Positions 22,501 through 29,611 of a DNA stretch of 32,121 nucleotides are shown here, piece after piece. The DNA comes from a virus. Made by a program: the position numbers and the translations under genes. The first letter of the stretch is position 1. Every line of letters begins with the position of its first letter. Below the pieces are notes generated by a model. That model saw only the letters and a program-made list of their open reading frames with translations, was not told where the DNA came from and searched no databases. The stretch lies in the IMG/VR virus record IMGVR_UViG_3300031367_000003, positions 1-32,121 of that record, one strand, 5' to 3'.

Positions 22501-22934
22501 CCAAGCGCACGCAATAGCTTACTGGCTTTGTCTGTGCCGGTAGCGCTCTCCGCCAATCGTTGCCCGAATTGCTGCACACCGGTCTGCAGATTTTCGAAGC
22601 TTACACCGGACAAATCGGCAGCATACTTGAGTGCCGAAAGCTTCTCGACGGTCACCCCGGCACGCTGGGCGGCCTTCGCCATCTCGTCAAAGCTGTTGGT
22701 GACCGAGCGCAATATGAGCAGGACGCTGCCGCCGCCTGCCAGCCTTAAGAGTTCATTGCGCACGGCTTTCAATCCCGCCTGCGCTACATTCAGCCCCTTA
22801 TCCAGATCCCGCCCAGCGGCTTTGCCGGTGCTGCCCAGGTGCTTCAGCTCGCCCTCGGCGGCGCGGATCGCAGCCTGAAATCCGGCGTCTCTCGCCTCCA
22901 AAATAATGCGGTAGAGATTAGATGCGATGGCCAT
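19524..22934 (-). CDS. tail tape measure protein
   Basis: A 1136-residue protein. The N-terminus (LYRIILEARDAGFQAAIRAA, GLKAVRNELLRLAGGGSVLL) and the FDEMAKAAQRAGVTVEKLSA segment are typical tape measure signatures. Coiled coils flank a Gly/Ala-rich hydrophobic centre at about 570-760 that can insert in the membrane during DNA entry; more helices and a coiled coil (AEIAALRRDLDALRSA) end it. At about 1.5 angstrom per residue the tail would be near 170 nm. The first 17 bases overlap the gpGT frame, as usual. Confidence 0.93.
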   Translation of the reverse strand: MAIASNLYRIILEARDAGFQAAIRAAEGELKHLGSTGKAAGRDLDKGLNVAQAGLKAVRNELLRLAGGGSVLLILRSVTNSFDEMAKAAQRAGVTVEKLSALKYAADLSGVSFENLQTGVQQFGQRLAESATGTDKASKLLRALGIDASKGTLPALKQLADVFASTKDGAAKTALAAELLGQDLGPKLIPLLNAGASGINQMMREAHQLGLEMDTQTAKAAERLNDDITRLTGSFRGLTYFLAGPVIAGLANVSQLFLDAIKNGSLLSTVIDHLSASFSGLTKNARLDQIAQQIATVKGAIADLQDKGITGFYLRARSETLNALKGAAGLDTETVGQQVDQLKGRLKDLEAERDAVIKQEHTATAAASGHASALEKLIGSLGRTATAHKAVGSAAKSSAREQQTADKALIAGGQALAAYMQHQRDQIRLMQLTGVERARASAQIEVEAKEHDLNAKALEAENAGHRKLADAYRQQITAWQQALPAIQQNAARLYDLQSAAVSTSEGVAEAWKRALKGIDTGFADLWKSVFRGGTDMLDNLKNAILDFLAEMAHLLITHPLAVSLTTALTGTTASGTAAAATAGSAGVGGTGGIGVLGSLGNLLSGTSIGGGIASGLFNLGSAVGIAPDTLANGLSGIANTSNLVYGISGIAGAVVGHLLAQNQAGQIGSAVGGIAGSLGGASLAGAISSAAGVAAGSATGAAIGSVVPVVGTIIGAAIGALAGNAFGRPHIPEATIAGRQGGAVPVSGYNLSQEQFQQAINSIDAVNQLVNLISSTLGESGKAAIAGVNIPPTKGAPGDLEQELKNLLQADIQAAAAAGEQEAKFIAQQLGDFSGSLQDTAKAIGQAIQDFAGLQQFISDLADLGKSLGATDDAVLAAAQHMADLAGSVSGLANAQAFYYQNFYSQTEQLQKTYQDAENVIVAWNQGMGRTGDALIDTKQELRAFVDSLDLTTEAGQAAYVQALAIAPAFVAASDAMAKLTGSTADLAGGLSSAQTKIQEFLTGLFTSSESPLSPKDQLAYARTQFEQTYSAAQGGDQAALSSLTDVAKTYLDEARQYFGSSTGYADVFSRITDELQTLIPSQQDLGAEQLTAMQTSVNVERAGFEAVRAEIAALRRDLDALRSASLPAQAERKVA

Positions 22935-23624
22935 TGGATGTCTCGCTCTCGGGCCGCTCGTTCAGCAGCTCCAGGAAGGCCGCCTCGCAGATGCGCAGGC
23001 CGTCGAACAATATCGGATCCTCCTGGTCAAAGAGCCGCATCACGGCCAGCACCGCCCCGTAGTCCAGCCCGGTCTCCCCGGACATCCCGACCCGCCATTG
23101 GGTCTGCACCCGCAGCCAGAGCAGGATGACGGGCTCCGCCTCCGGCAGGAGCAGCGGCTCCGCGCATCCGGCGCAGCGCGACTGGCTGCGCCTCGCCCCC
23201 CGGCAGCCCTTGCAATATTGCGGCCCGGAATCCCCTGACGACTGCTGCCAGCGGACCCAGGCCCTCAGTTTTTTGCGAGCGCCCCGTTGCTGGCATTGAA
23301 CAGGCCGTCGCGGATGGCGGTGTAGGCATAGGGCAGATCCAACAGGGCGCGCAGGGCCTCCGGGGAGAAGGGCGCCGGCTTTCCGTCCTCGTCGCCCACG
23401 CGGTCCCACCCGGTAATCCGGCTGGCGAGCTCGGTGTCGAGGGCATCCAGCGCGGAGAATGCGTCCGTCCCGTCGGTGCGGGTGCGCTCCTCGAGCGTGC
23501 GGGCCTCGGAGCGACTGAGAAGCCGATACCGGATATCGATCTCCACCGGCGAGGTCCCATGGTCCACAGGCACCTGAATGATGACTGGCCACAGGACCTC
23601 GTTCCGTCTCGCTAGCTTAAACAT
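22918..23624 (-). CDS. tail assembly chaperone, gpGT-like frameshift product
   Basis: By -1 slippage at 23268-23274 the 119 codons of G continue as 116 more codons to 22918, making about 235 residues. The extension reads KLRAWVRWQQSSGDSGPQY and has CKGC-x8-CAGC spacing, a zinc-ribbon-like site, then a helical end (YGAVLAVMRLFDQED, EAAFLELLNERP). In lambda gpG and gpGT coat the tape measure and recruit the tail tube subunit; both are lost from the finished tail. The zinc site is not found in lambda T. Confidence 0.8.
23265..23624 (-). CDS. tail assembly chaperone, gpG-like
   Basis: A 119-residue protein between the tail tube and tape measure genes, the standard place for gpG. It starts MFKLARRNEVLWPVIIQVPV and has EIDIRYRLLSRSEARTLEER, then SPEALRALLDLPYAYTAIRD. 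The ATG overlaps the tail tube stop (TAATG). It ends with AAA AAC TGA, the slippery site leading to gpGT. Confidence 0.82.
   Translation of the reverse strand: MFKLARRNEVLWPVIIQVPVDHGTSPVEIDIRYRLLSRSEARTLEERTRTDGTDAFSALDALDTELASRITGWDRVGDEDGKPAPFSPEALRALLDLPYAYTAIRDGLFNASNGALAKN
23268..23274 (-). promoter_or_regulatory. programmed -1 frameshift site A-AAA-AAC
   Basis: On the minus strand the heptamer AAAAAAC, in phase A AAA AAC, is followed at once by TGA (23265-23267). It is one of the most efficient bacterial slippery sequences, and the -1 frame is then open for 116 codons up to the start of the tape measure gene. Confidence 0.88.
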
Positions 23625-24289
23625 TATGGCGCGGCCGTGTAATAGGTCGGGAAGCCCTGGCCATCAATCGTCAGGCTCGTTTTCACGAGACCCTGGGCTT
23701 GGCCGGTCGGCAGCAGCGTTGCGCCGATGCCGCCGCGGAAGACCATGACGGGATAGGTCCCCGAGGCGAAGGCAATCTTGATCGCCCGATTGGTGAATAA
23801 TTTGGAGTCTGCCAGCAGCGCGGCGAGAGTCGTATCCGCCGGATCCCAGACGCACTCGAAGCTCAGTTGAATGGGGTTGAAACTCGTGGCCTGGCGACGG
23901 CGGACCGTATCCTGAATGTAGGTCCACTCCTCATATTGCGCATCGCCGCCCGTCACCTGGACCGCGGTCGTTTTGTTGAGGGTGTTTCCGAATGTGATCG
24001 CGTAGGCATTCCCATTCGCGAACGTGGCGTAATTCGTCGTGTCCTCGCCGCCCAGCTCCAGGGTATATGGCCCGCTGCCGGCAGCGCCCTCGACGCGGAA
24101 GACGCGGCCGTCCACCTGGGTCATGCCAGCGACGGACAGGCTGATGAAATCCCCATCGGACAGGCTCGGGTCAGCAGCGAAACTGGCAACGCCAGGGTCT
24201 GCTTTGGTAATACCGGACAGCGCAAGGGCGCTCCCAAGGGCGGTCTCGATCGAGATTGCTACATTGCTCCAGAAATACGGTGCGCTCAC
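23624..24289 (-). CDS. major tail tube protein
   Basis: A 221-residue beta-rich protein with GTG start at 24289 after AGGAGAAC. Segments DGDFISLSVAGMTQVDGRVF, PYTLELGGEDTTNYATFANG, IQLSFECVWDPADTTLAALL and IKIAFASGTYPVMVFRGGIG, plus a closing SLTIDGQGFPTYY, fit the tail tube fold of siphophages. The order terminator - tube - G/GT - tape measure is textbook. Sequence alone would not name it; order makes it firm. Confidence 0.82.
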   Translation of the reverse strand: MSAPYFWSNVAISIETALGSALALSGITKADPGVASFAADPSLSDGDFISLSVAGMTQVDGRVFRVEGAAGSGPYTLELGGEDTTNYATFANGNAYAITFGNTLNKTTAVQVTGGDAQYEEWTYIQDTVRRRQATSFNPIQLSFECVWDPADTTLAALLADSKLFTNRAIKIAFASGTYPVMVFRGGIGATLLPTGQAQGLVKTSLTIDGQGFPTYYTAAP

Positions 24290-24298
24290 GGCGTTCTC

Positions 24299-24781
24299 CT
24301 ATGGGTTGATCAGATATGCAGCATTGGGGTTGTAATAATCGACCGCGACCTGGCAGGCCGCCGTCACGTAGTTGGAGCCAGCTGCGCGGCGCGACACCGA
24401 CTTGCTTGCGACACGGGACCGCAGGGCGGTTCCGTCGAGCGTGCGGTCGGCCGCCAAGAGCTGCTCCACATCCTGGATGATTCGCCAGGCCCGGCCACGG
24501 GCATCGGCCAGATCCGGACTCGCATCGGCAAACACCAGAATCAGGACCGTCAGATCGTAGGTCCAAGCCGGCTCCTCGGTGCTGCGCTCGTTGGTCTCGC
24601 CCTCGTCGATCCAGATCAGATAGGGCACGAAATCTGCGATACCCGCCAGGTCCGTCTCCGGATTGAACTCCCAGCCGCGGACGTGCAGGCCGATGTCGGT
24701 CTGGTAGCCGTTCACGATCTGGATCTGCCCCAGGCTTCGGAGCAGGGCGGCATCGATCGAGACCTCGGCAGGGTCACTCAT
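24299..24781 (-). CDS. tail terminator-like protein
   Basis: A 160-residue protein. EVSIDAALLRSLGQIQIVNG begins it; then strands with TYDLTVLILVFADASPDLAD and a helix ARGRAWRIIQDVEQLLAADR, the alpha/beta pattern of lambda gpU-type terminators, which cap the tail tube. It lies directly before the tube gene. Start overlaps the previous gene by 8 bases. Family level support is moderate. Confidence 0.7.
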   Translation of the reverse strand: MSDPAEVSIDAALLRSLGQIQIVNGYQTDIGLHVRGWEFNPETDLAGIADFVPYLIWIDEGETNERSTEEPAWTYDLTVLILVFADASPDLADARGRAWRIIQDVEQLLAADRTLDGTALRSRVASKSVSRRAAGSNYVTAACQVAVDYYNPNAAYLINP

Positions 24782-25118
24782 CGCGCGTCTCCACTTTGAC
24801 CGGGAGCTCCCAATAGGCGGTCACGCTGCCGGATGTCGCGGTGATCTTGGCCGTGATGGTCTCCCCGGCCGAGATGCCGATATCGGCCGCCAGCACCGCG
24901 GCATAACAGCCGTAGGTGATGGTATTGCCGTATTCGTCGAGCAGGCCGCCGGAGACATAGGGCATGCTCTTCGGCCACGTCTCCCCGGTGATCTCATCAC
25001 CGATCGAATCCACGCAGGTCGCCTCCACCGTCGCGTCATTAACGTAGCTCTCCATGTGGTCCCGGAGCCCGCGAAGCTCCAGGCGATTGGAATTTGAGAC
25101 ATAGGCGACATGGATCAT
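24774..25118 (-). CDS. phage structural protein, Ig-like or head-tail completion candidate
   Basis: A 114-residue protein. The first part (NRLELRGLRDHMESYVNDAT) is helical; the rest is beta-rich (ISAGETITAKITATSGSVTA, WELPVKVET), like a small bacterial Ig-like or connector domain. Head completion proteins normally precede the tail terminator, so a head-tail joining role is possible. Its first 6 residues, MIHVAY, and the DNA coding for them are duplicated at 26804-26820. Confidence 0.6.
   Translation of the reverse strand: MIHVAYVSNSNRLELRGLRDHMESYVNDATVEATCVDSIGDEITGETWPKSMPYVSGGLLDEYGNTITYGCYAAVLAADIGISAGETITAKITATSGSVTAYWELPVKVETRDE
25101..25117. repeat. 17-bp direct repeat, left copy
   Basis: ATAGGCGACATGGATCA, identical to 26804-26820. 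The copies bracket 1.7 kb holding a fibre gene and two small genes. This copy overlaps the start of the 114-residue gene. Confidence 0.9.
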
Positions 25119-25128
25119 TCCGCGGGCC

Positions 25129-25329
25129 TCAATAGGGTTTTACGAGCGGAGTGCCGTCGAGCGACGGGTTCATCGCCAAGCCTCCGCCCAATGCTTCTTT
25201 CGTACCGAGCGATGACAATGCCGGTAGCATAACAATCGCATCCACGACCAGAAATCCAGCGCCAGCATCAGCGCCGACGCCGACAAAAACGCTTCCGGTG
25301 GGCTGCGACCCCGGAGGATACCCGATCAC
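25129..25329 (-). CDS. small phage protein, unknown function
   Basis: A 66-residue Gly/Ala/Val-rich protein with GTG start at 25329, directly after the upstream stop. It starts MIGYPPGSQPTGSVFVGVGA and has no charged core or known motif; it may be a small fibre-associated protein. The abutting start is the chief support. It lies inside the 17-bp-repeat-bounded block. Confidence 0.5.
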   Translation of the reverse strand: MIGYPPGSQPTGSVFVGVGADAGAGFLVVDAIVMLPALSSLGTKEALGGGLAMNPSLDGTPLVKPY

Positions 25330-25611
25330 TTAGGTCACCTGGCGAAGCGTCGCGTCCAGCAGGTCCGGCAGGCCCGCGTAATTGCCGCCCTCGATGGCCG
25401 CGAGGCGGTCGCTCATGGCCTGGGCCTGCGAGGGGTCGGAGATGCCGAAGGCGGCGCCGAAGGCGGCCGGGGAAACGGCGATAGTCTGTGCGCGCCGGCC
25501 GTCCAGATTATGGAGCGCCATCAACCCATCGCGGATCTTATCGATCGCGTCCAGCAGATCGCCTCCGAGCTGCGCGCCATTCAATCGATTCACATAAACA
25601 AGGGTCGCCAT
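25330..25611 (-). CDS. small phage protein, unknown function
   Basis: A 93-residue helical protein: LNGAQLGGDLLDAIDKIRDG, then LMALHNLDGRRAQTIAV and SDPSQAQAMSDRLAAIEGGN. Not a recognised family. It follows the 378-residue fibre gene by 11 bases with a fair ribosome site and is higher in GC than that gene. A fibre chaperone or baseplate accessory role would fit its place but is unproven. Confidence 0.6.
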   Translation of the reverse strand: MATLVYVNRLNGAQLGGDLLDAIDKIRDGLMALHNLDGRRAQTIAVSPAAFGAAFGISDPSQAQAMSDRLAAIEGGNYAGLPDLLDATLRQVT

Positions 25612-25622
25612 GCTCTACCTCA

Positions 25623-26759
25623 TTACGCTGCGCTGAAATCGACGAGCGTGATGGTTTTCACCGTGCCGCCGATGTTGGTTTTCATCATAAAGTCGCCGGC
25701 ATCACCCGCTCCGGTGCCGTTCGAATGCCAGAAAACACTGTCTCCGTCCGATGGATCGGCTGGCTCATCCATATAGGTCTGGGTATAGGCGCCAGCATTG
25801 TGAATCTGAGTCGCTGGGTTAGTGTTTCCAAATCCGGAAAATCCTGACGGCTTAATGGTAAGAAATCGTCCGATAGCGGACGAGCTTCCTATTTTGAGGA
25901 TATCAGCGCTCTGACTAGCAGAACTGCGCACCTCCAGGGGCGTAATACTTCCACCGCCACCGTCCCTGGTTAGTATCCCACCGTTAGTATAAATCCCTCC
26001 CTGCATATTTATTGAAAACGTCTTAGTATTGGATATTACGTTTGAGTAGAACTGCAAAAAATCCTGCGTATAAGGCGTTCCCAAAACACCATACAGTTTC
26101 AGCACTGGAGACGCAGAGTTCGGAGCAGTTATCCGGACAACACCACCCGAATCAACATAGACGACAGATGTGGACGCTGCTTCATTGGATGCGTCGCCAA
26201 TGAATATATTTCCCTGCGCCAGCGTCTTAGAAAGCAACCCGGACAGATCCTGATCCCCGGTATTCGTCCCCGTGCTGCTGCCAGAGCCAGACGGGTAGAG
26301 CCCGTCGAAATAGGTCTTAAGGTAAGCGACCAGATTCGTAAGCGTCAGATTCTTCAGCGCACTCGCTACACTGTCCCACAAGCCAAGCGAATCTGCGCCA
26401 ACTGGCGTTGCTTTCGTTGTCGCAGCAAAGATCGTTTGGCCGATAAGATCCAATGGCACAGGATAATCGACCATTACATTAATGGCGGAACCGATCCCGC
26501 TGAGCGAACCTTGCTTTAGCGTCCCGGCATCGAGATCGAGCGTTGTTCCTGCTGCCGTATATGGCACGCCGGAGTGGACGGCAAAAGACGACGGCTCGCT
26601 TGCGTCAACAACCGTGCAGGTGACTGTCTGTCCGTCTGTCAACAGGCCACTGATCGGCATTGCAGCAAGCAATCCGGCCACGGGAGAACCCGACAGCGTC
26701 ACGGTCGTTCCGCTGAGCGTGCCTATTTCTGCTGCGCAGTAGACGCTTTGATCGCTCAT
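25623..26759 (-). CDS. tail fibre protein 1
   Basis: A 378-residue protein. The first about 110 residues (SDQSVYCAAEIGTLSGTTVT, DGQTVTCTVVDASEPSSFAV, HSGVPYTAAGTTLDL) are shared with the protein at 28754-29512. The middle carries LLSKTLAQGNIFIGDASNEA, familiar from fibre shafts, then Ser/Gly-rich strands; the end (YMDEPADPSDGDSVFWHSNG, then DFMMKTNIGGTVKTITLVDF) may be the tip. Base use is AT-richer than the tail genes. A 17-bp direct repeat flanks this gene and the next two. Confidence 0.72.
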   Translation of the reverse strand: MSDQSVYCAAEIGTLSGTTVTLSGSPVAGLLAAMPISGLLTDGQTVTCTVVDASEPSSFAVHSGVPYTAAGTTLDLDAGTLKQGSLSGIGSAINVMVDYPVPLDLIGQTIFAATTKATPVGADSLGLWDSVASALKNLTLTNLVAYLKTYFDGLYPSGSGSSTGTNTGDQDLSGLLSKTLAQGNIFIGDASNEAASTSVVYVDSGGVVRITAPNSASPVLKLYGVLGTPYTQDFLQFYSNVISNTKTFSINMQGGIYTNGGILTRDGGGGSITPLEVRSSASQSADILKIGSSSAIGRFLTIKPSGFSGFGNTNPATQIHNAGAYTQTYMDEPADPSDGDSVFWHSNGTGAGDAGDFMMKTNIGGTVKTITLVDFSAA

Positions 26760-26821
26760 TGTTGAAATTTGCTGCCGTCAGCCATCCCCCGCCTGACGGC
26801 GATATAGGCGACATGGATCAC
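26756..26821 (-). pseudogene. 21-codon remnant of the 114-residue gene
   Basis: GTG at 26821 opens MIHVAYIAVRRGMADGSKFQQ-stop (split here: MIHVAYIAVR, RGMADGSKFQQ). The first six residues and 17 bases equal the start of the gene at 24774-25118, the rest does not. It sits two bases after the stop of the 71-residue gene. It is best read as the stump left when the fibre block was inserted or duplicated. Confidence 0.5.
26804..26820. repeat. 17-bp direct repeat, right copy
   Basis: ATAGGCGACATGGATCA, identical to 25101-25117 and 1703 bases from it. The neighbouring bases on both sides differ, so the identity ends sharply. Confidence 0.9.
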
Positions 26822-26822
26822 G

Positions 26823-27038
26823 TCAAAGCGCCTCGGCGAGTCCCAGGGCGATCAGGTTTTCCGCCTGCGCATCCGGCAGATCCCCGGTCCAGCCCGCGGG
26901 GAACTTATCGATACGCGCGATGCTGAACTTCTTCGCGCGATGCCCGATGGTCACGTCCGGGATTGGATCAGTGCCCGGGGTGCCTGCGGCGAACTCGTTG
27001 CTGTCCTCGACGCGATCATGAATCTTGACTCGCTTCAT
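26823..27038 (-). CDS. small phage protein, unknown function
   Basis: A 71-residue protein starting MKRVKIHDRVEDSNEF, preceded by AAGGAGACAGCC. It contains HRAKKFSIARIDKFPAGWTG and ends in a helix (DAQAENLIALGLAEAL) whose DLP-x-A-x-A-x-x-L-I-A-L-G form recalls the short DNA- or protein-binding helices in phage head-tail proteins. An in-frame start at 27176 would read back over the 192-codon gene and is rejected. Confidence 0.62.
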   Translation of the reverse strand: MKRVKIHDRVEDSNEFAAGTPGTDPIPDVTIGHRAKKFSIARIDKFPAGWTGDLPDAQAENLIALGLAEAL

Positions 27039-27048
27039 GGCTGTCTCC

Positions 27049-27615
27049 TTATGCGGCCGCCTGGGTAGCGGTGACGGTGATCTCAATGGTCGAGCCGGAG
27101 GTAGCGAGATCCTGATCGCCGCCAGTGAATGCGCCCACTCCGAGCAGCGTCCCGGTGCTGCCGCCAAGGGTATCATCGTCCACCAGAAAAGCGCCCCCGA
27201 GCGTCACGCTGTCGGCATCGGTCGTAAATGTCACCGTACTCCCGGAGTTGTCGACGCTGCCCGATGCAATCGTTCCCCAGGTCACGGTCTGACGCACTGA
27301 CTCAGAAAAGTCAGTCACCTCGGACCAGCCAGCATGGCTTGACATGGTGTCCCCGGCCGCGGCAGTCGGAGTGCCGTCGGTGCAGCCCAGGTACCAGGCG
27401 GGCGAGGCCAGCCCGGTCTTGAGGGTCGCATCCAGGTATTTGTTCAGCCCGACGGTCGTGACCAGGTTGTGAATCGCATCGACATCGATGATCCGGCCCT
27501 TGGGGTCCCGGAACACCACGCCATAGAGATGGCTGGCGAGGGCATCGGAGAAAATGGACTGCTGCCGGCGGGTTGCCCCGGCGAGGGTGAAGCGTGGGAT
27601 CAGGATGTCATGCAT
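27049..27615 (-). CDS. tail fibre / virion protein, conserved phage family
   Basis: A 188-residue protein starting MHDILIPRFTLAGATRRQ. AIHNLVTTVGLNKYLDATLK, then WYLGCTDGTPTAAAGDTMSS, HAGWSEVTDFSESVRQTVTW and a beta-rich end with GAFLVDDDTLGGSTGTLLGV, GAFTGGDQDL form a run I know from phage virion proteins annotated as tail fibre or tail protein. The ATG at 27615 with TTGAGG before it is preferred to the TTG at 27627. It lies among fibre genes. Confidence 0.72.
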   Translation of the reverse strand: MHDILIPRFTLAGATRRQQSIFSDALASHLYGVVFRDPKGRIIDVDAIHNLVTTVGLNKYLDATLKTGLASPAWYLGCTDGTPTAAAGDTMSSHAGWSEVTDFSESVRQTVTWGTIASGSVDNSGSTVTFTTDADSVTLGGAFLVDDDTLGGSTGTLLGVGAFTGGDQDLATSGSTIEITVTATQAAA

Positions 27616-27623
27616 GTCGAACC

Positions 27624-28226
27624 TCAATGGGACTTGATCTTGCGCATGCCACGGGCGGCAGGATTGATCTCGGCGGCGGCTAGGATGGCGGCGCTGACAA
27701 CCACGGCACCGGCCGTCAGATATTGCGGCGCCCCCTCACGCGCGCCGATGAAGCCGACGCCAGCCCGTGCGCCAAAGGCCGCAGCGGAGTACGTCTGAGC
27801 GGCCTGCTGAAACTCCAGCGCGCCCCGCGCATCGAGGCTGATCGCGGCACGAATAACGCCCTCCGTCGCCGCCGCGGCCAGCGTAAGATCCGCACCGCTG
27901 CTTAGGGCCTCGGAAACGATTGCGTTGACTCGCTCTGTCCAGTTCTCGCCGGCCTGCGCCGCGCTCAGAAAAGCAGCCGCCACGCCATTCACAGAGTTTT
28001 GCCCTTCGCCTGCAATAGCTATGGCGGCGATCTCCGCCAATGCCTGCGCCACGGTTGAATGGGCTAGCCCGGCCGCGACTGGCAATCCGACCGCTGCAGC
28101 TGCCTGAACAGTCGCTCCGAATGCAACGACTCCGCTCACGCCGAAGCTCATGGACGATGATGCGCCGCCGCTCGGCGCGATATACGCACCGCCAAGGGGA
28201 ACCGAGCCGAGCGGTAGACCGAGCAT
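27624..28226 (-). CDS. Ala-rich phage protein, unknown function
   Basis: A 200-residue protein, more than a quarter Ala. The first about 60 residues are hydrophobic and glycine-rich (GVSGVVAFGATVQAAAAVGL); the middle is helical (ENWTERVNAIVSEALSSGAD). It could be a shaft or membrane-interacting virion protein. The next gene starts 9 bases after its stop. No family recognised. Confidence 0.6.
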   Translation of the reverse strand: MLGLPLGSVPLGGAYIAPSGGASSSMSFGVSGVVAFGATVQAAAAVGLPVAAGLAHSTVAQALAEIAAIAIAGEGQNSVNGVAAAFLSAAQAGENWTERVNAIVSEALSSGADLTLAAAATEGVIRAAISLDARGALEFQQAAQTYSAAAFGARAGVGFIGAREGAPQYLTAGAVVVSAAILAAAEINPAARGMRKIKSH

Positions 28227-28235
28227 CAGCTAGTC

Positions 28236-28751
28236 TCAACTAGGCCGAGGGTAGCCCCAGCCGTCCCAGGAATAATCGGTGCCGCAGAAGTGCAGGGTAG
28301 TCGCAGGCTGCGTCACATCGAAAGCGAGGATCTGATCGTATGTGATGTTCGCGCAAGCGATAGCTCCATCTAATGCAGCCAGCAGTTGATTGCGTGCATC
28401 GCGCAACACCTTGAGTCCATAGGTGATGGGCGTATTTGTCGCAGTGATATTGTTGCGCGCCGACTGTACCAGGATCTGGGAGTACAACTCTTCGATCCAA
28501 TTAAAGAAATAGCGACTCACTTCTTCACCATAAACCGTCTTCGACCGGATCTCCTGCTCACGATAGATTTCCTCCGTCTTCACGCTCGCAGCCCATGGCT
28601 TGGCTGCCGCGTCTATCTGCGCTTGCGTCGGCTGCGCCGCTGTAGATAGCCACTCAATTGTTATATTGCCATCCACATCATAGACATTGAAATCACTAAA
28701 GGGCTGAAAACCGAGATATTGTAAAATGCTTGCTGTATTGTTTGTTGCCAT
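28236..28751 (-). CDS. XkdW-like or fibre assembly protein
   Basis: A 171-residue protein. ASILQYLGFQPFSDFNVYDV, then TIEWLSTAAQPTQAQIDAAA is the front typical of small proteins encoded next to fibres (XkdW-like and fibre chaperones share the QPTQAQIDAA helix). The rest is a helical bundle (YFFNWIEELYSQILVQSARN) ending with YSWDGWGYPRPS. It directly follows fibre 2, where a fibre chaperone is expected. AT-rich, like fibre 2. Confidence 0.62.
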   Translation of the reverse strand: MATNNTASILQYLGFQPFSDFNVYDVDGNITIEWLSTAAQPTQAQIDAAAKPWAASVKTEEIYREQEIRSKTVYGEEVSRYFFNWIEELYSQILVQSARNNITATNTPITYGLKVLRDARNQLLAALDGAIACANITYDQILAFDVTQPATTLHFCGTDYSWDGWGYPRPS

Positions 28752-28753
28752 CG

Positions 28754-29512
28754 TTAATTACCCATGTATAGGATATTCAAAAACGTGGCGAAATCTGCTT
28801 TCACAGTCTGAGTTCCAGTTCCCTGGATATATGCATTCAGATAGACAATATCGCCAGCGGCCAGAGATTTGTATGTAACGACAGTTCCACCCTCCTGATC
28901 AGTTGCCGTAGCCCCTGCGCTATAAACGCGAGGTCCTGATGTACTCGCAGACGCATGTGTGACATTGGATAGCACAAAATAGCCAACGGCCACTGAAGAT
29001 CCTTTCACTTGACCGATAAGAAGATAGGAGCCATCAACAGGAATTGTATATTGCTTGTTTGTAGCATCCCAGCCTGAAAAGTTGTCTTTGCTTGGCGTTC
29101 CGAGACATGTCGTGCACTTTGTAACTATACCGTTGCTAATGCTTTGATTCGAAGACCCAGCCCCTGCTCCAGAAACAACGAGTGCTGGGCGATCCATGAG
29201 GAGTGTGTGATCTGGGGAAGTGAAGCCGAGCACATTGACGCTTGAGCCAAGCGTTCCGTTCGAGTCAAGCAGCGTCCCGCTGGAGAGATCCAGCGTTGTG
29301 CCGGAAGCAGTGAATGGCACGCCTGAGTAAATAGCTAATTTCGTCGGGTCGCTCGCATCCGCGACCGCAATCGTGACCGTATCCCCATCGCTCAACGCAT
29401 CCGCAAAGAGCTGCGCCGCCAGCATTCCAGTGATGACGCTGCCGCTGAGGGTGATTGTAGTTCCGCTCAGGGTGCCGGTTTCGGCGCAGAGATAGACGGT
29501 CTGATCAGCCAT
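28754..29512 (-). CDS. tail fibre protein 2, with possible C1q/TNF-like tip
   Basis: A 252-residue protein. Residues 1-105 match the start of fibre 1 (DQTVYLCAETGTLSGTTITL, IYSGVPFTASGTTLDLSSG). Residues about 120-252 resemble a C1q-like jelly roll: NGIVTKCTTCLGTPSKDNFS, YTIPVDGSYLLIGQVKG, GTVVTYKSLAAGDIVYLNAY and FATFLNILYMGN as last strand. Such tips trimerise and contact receptors. Sharing one anchor domain with fibre 1 implies both attach to the same tail site or compete for it. Confidence 0.72.
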   Translation of the reverse strand: MADQTVYLCAETGTLSGTTITLSGSVITGMLAAQLFADALSDGDTVTIAVADASDPTKLAIYSGVPFTASGTTLDLSSGTLLDSNGTLGSSVNVLGFTSPDHTLLMDRPALVVSGAGAGSSNQSISNGIVTKCTTCLGTPSKDNFSGWDATNKQYTIPVDGSYLLIGQVKGSSVAVGYFVLSNVTHASASTSGPRVYSAGATATDQEGGTVVTYKSLAAGDIVYLNAYIQGTGTQTVKADFATFLNILYMGN

Positions 29513-29515
29513 CGG

Positions 29516-29611
29516 TCAGCGCCAGATCAATCGCGGAACCGCCCATACCGCATGCGGAGCCCACTGGACCCACGGCAGCGGCAGGAGCGGCAGATAGGTG
29601 AACAGGATCAC
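29516..29611 (-). CDS. 31-residue hydrophobic micro-ORF
   Basis: A GTG at 29611 overlaps the stop of the 83-residue gene (GTGA), and the stop lies 3 bases before fibre 2, so the frame fills the gap exactly. It reads MILFTYLPLLPLPWVQWA and continues Trp/Pro-rich with a basic end. Possibly a small membrane-anchored peptide. There is no strong ribosome site, so coupling would be needed. Confidence 0.45.
   Translation of the reverse strand: MILFTYLPLLPLPWVQWAPHAVWAVPRLIWR

Noticed and set aside
25623-29512. Diversity-generating retroelement acting on the fibre tips
   Set aside because: No reverse transcriptase, no template/variable repeat pair and no adenine-specific variation were seen in the window.
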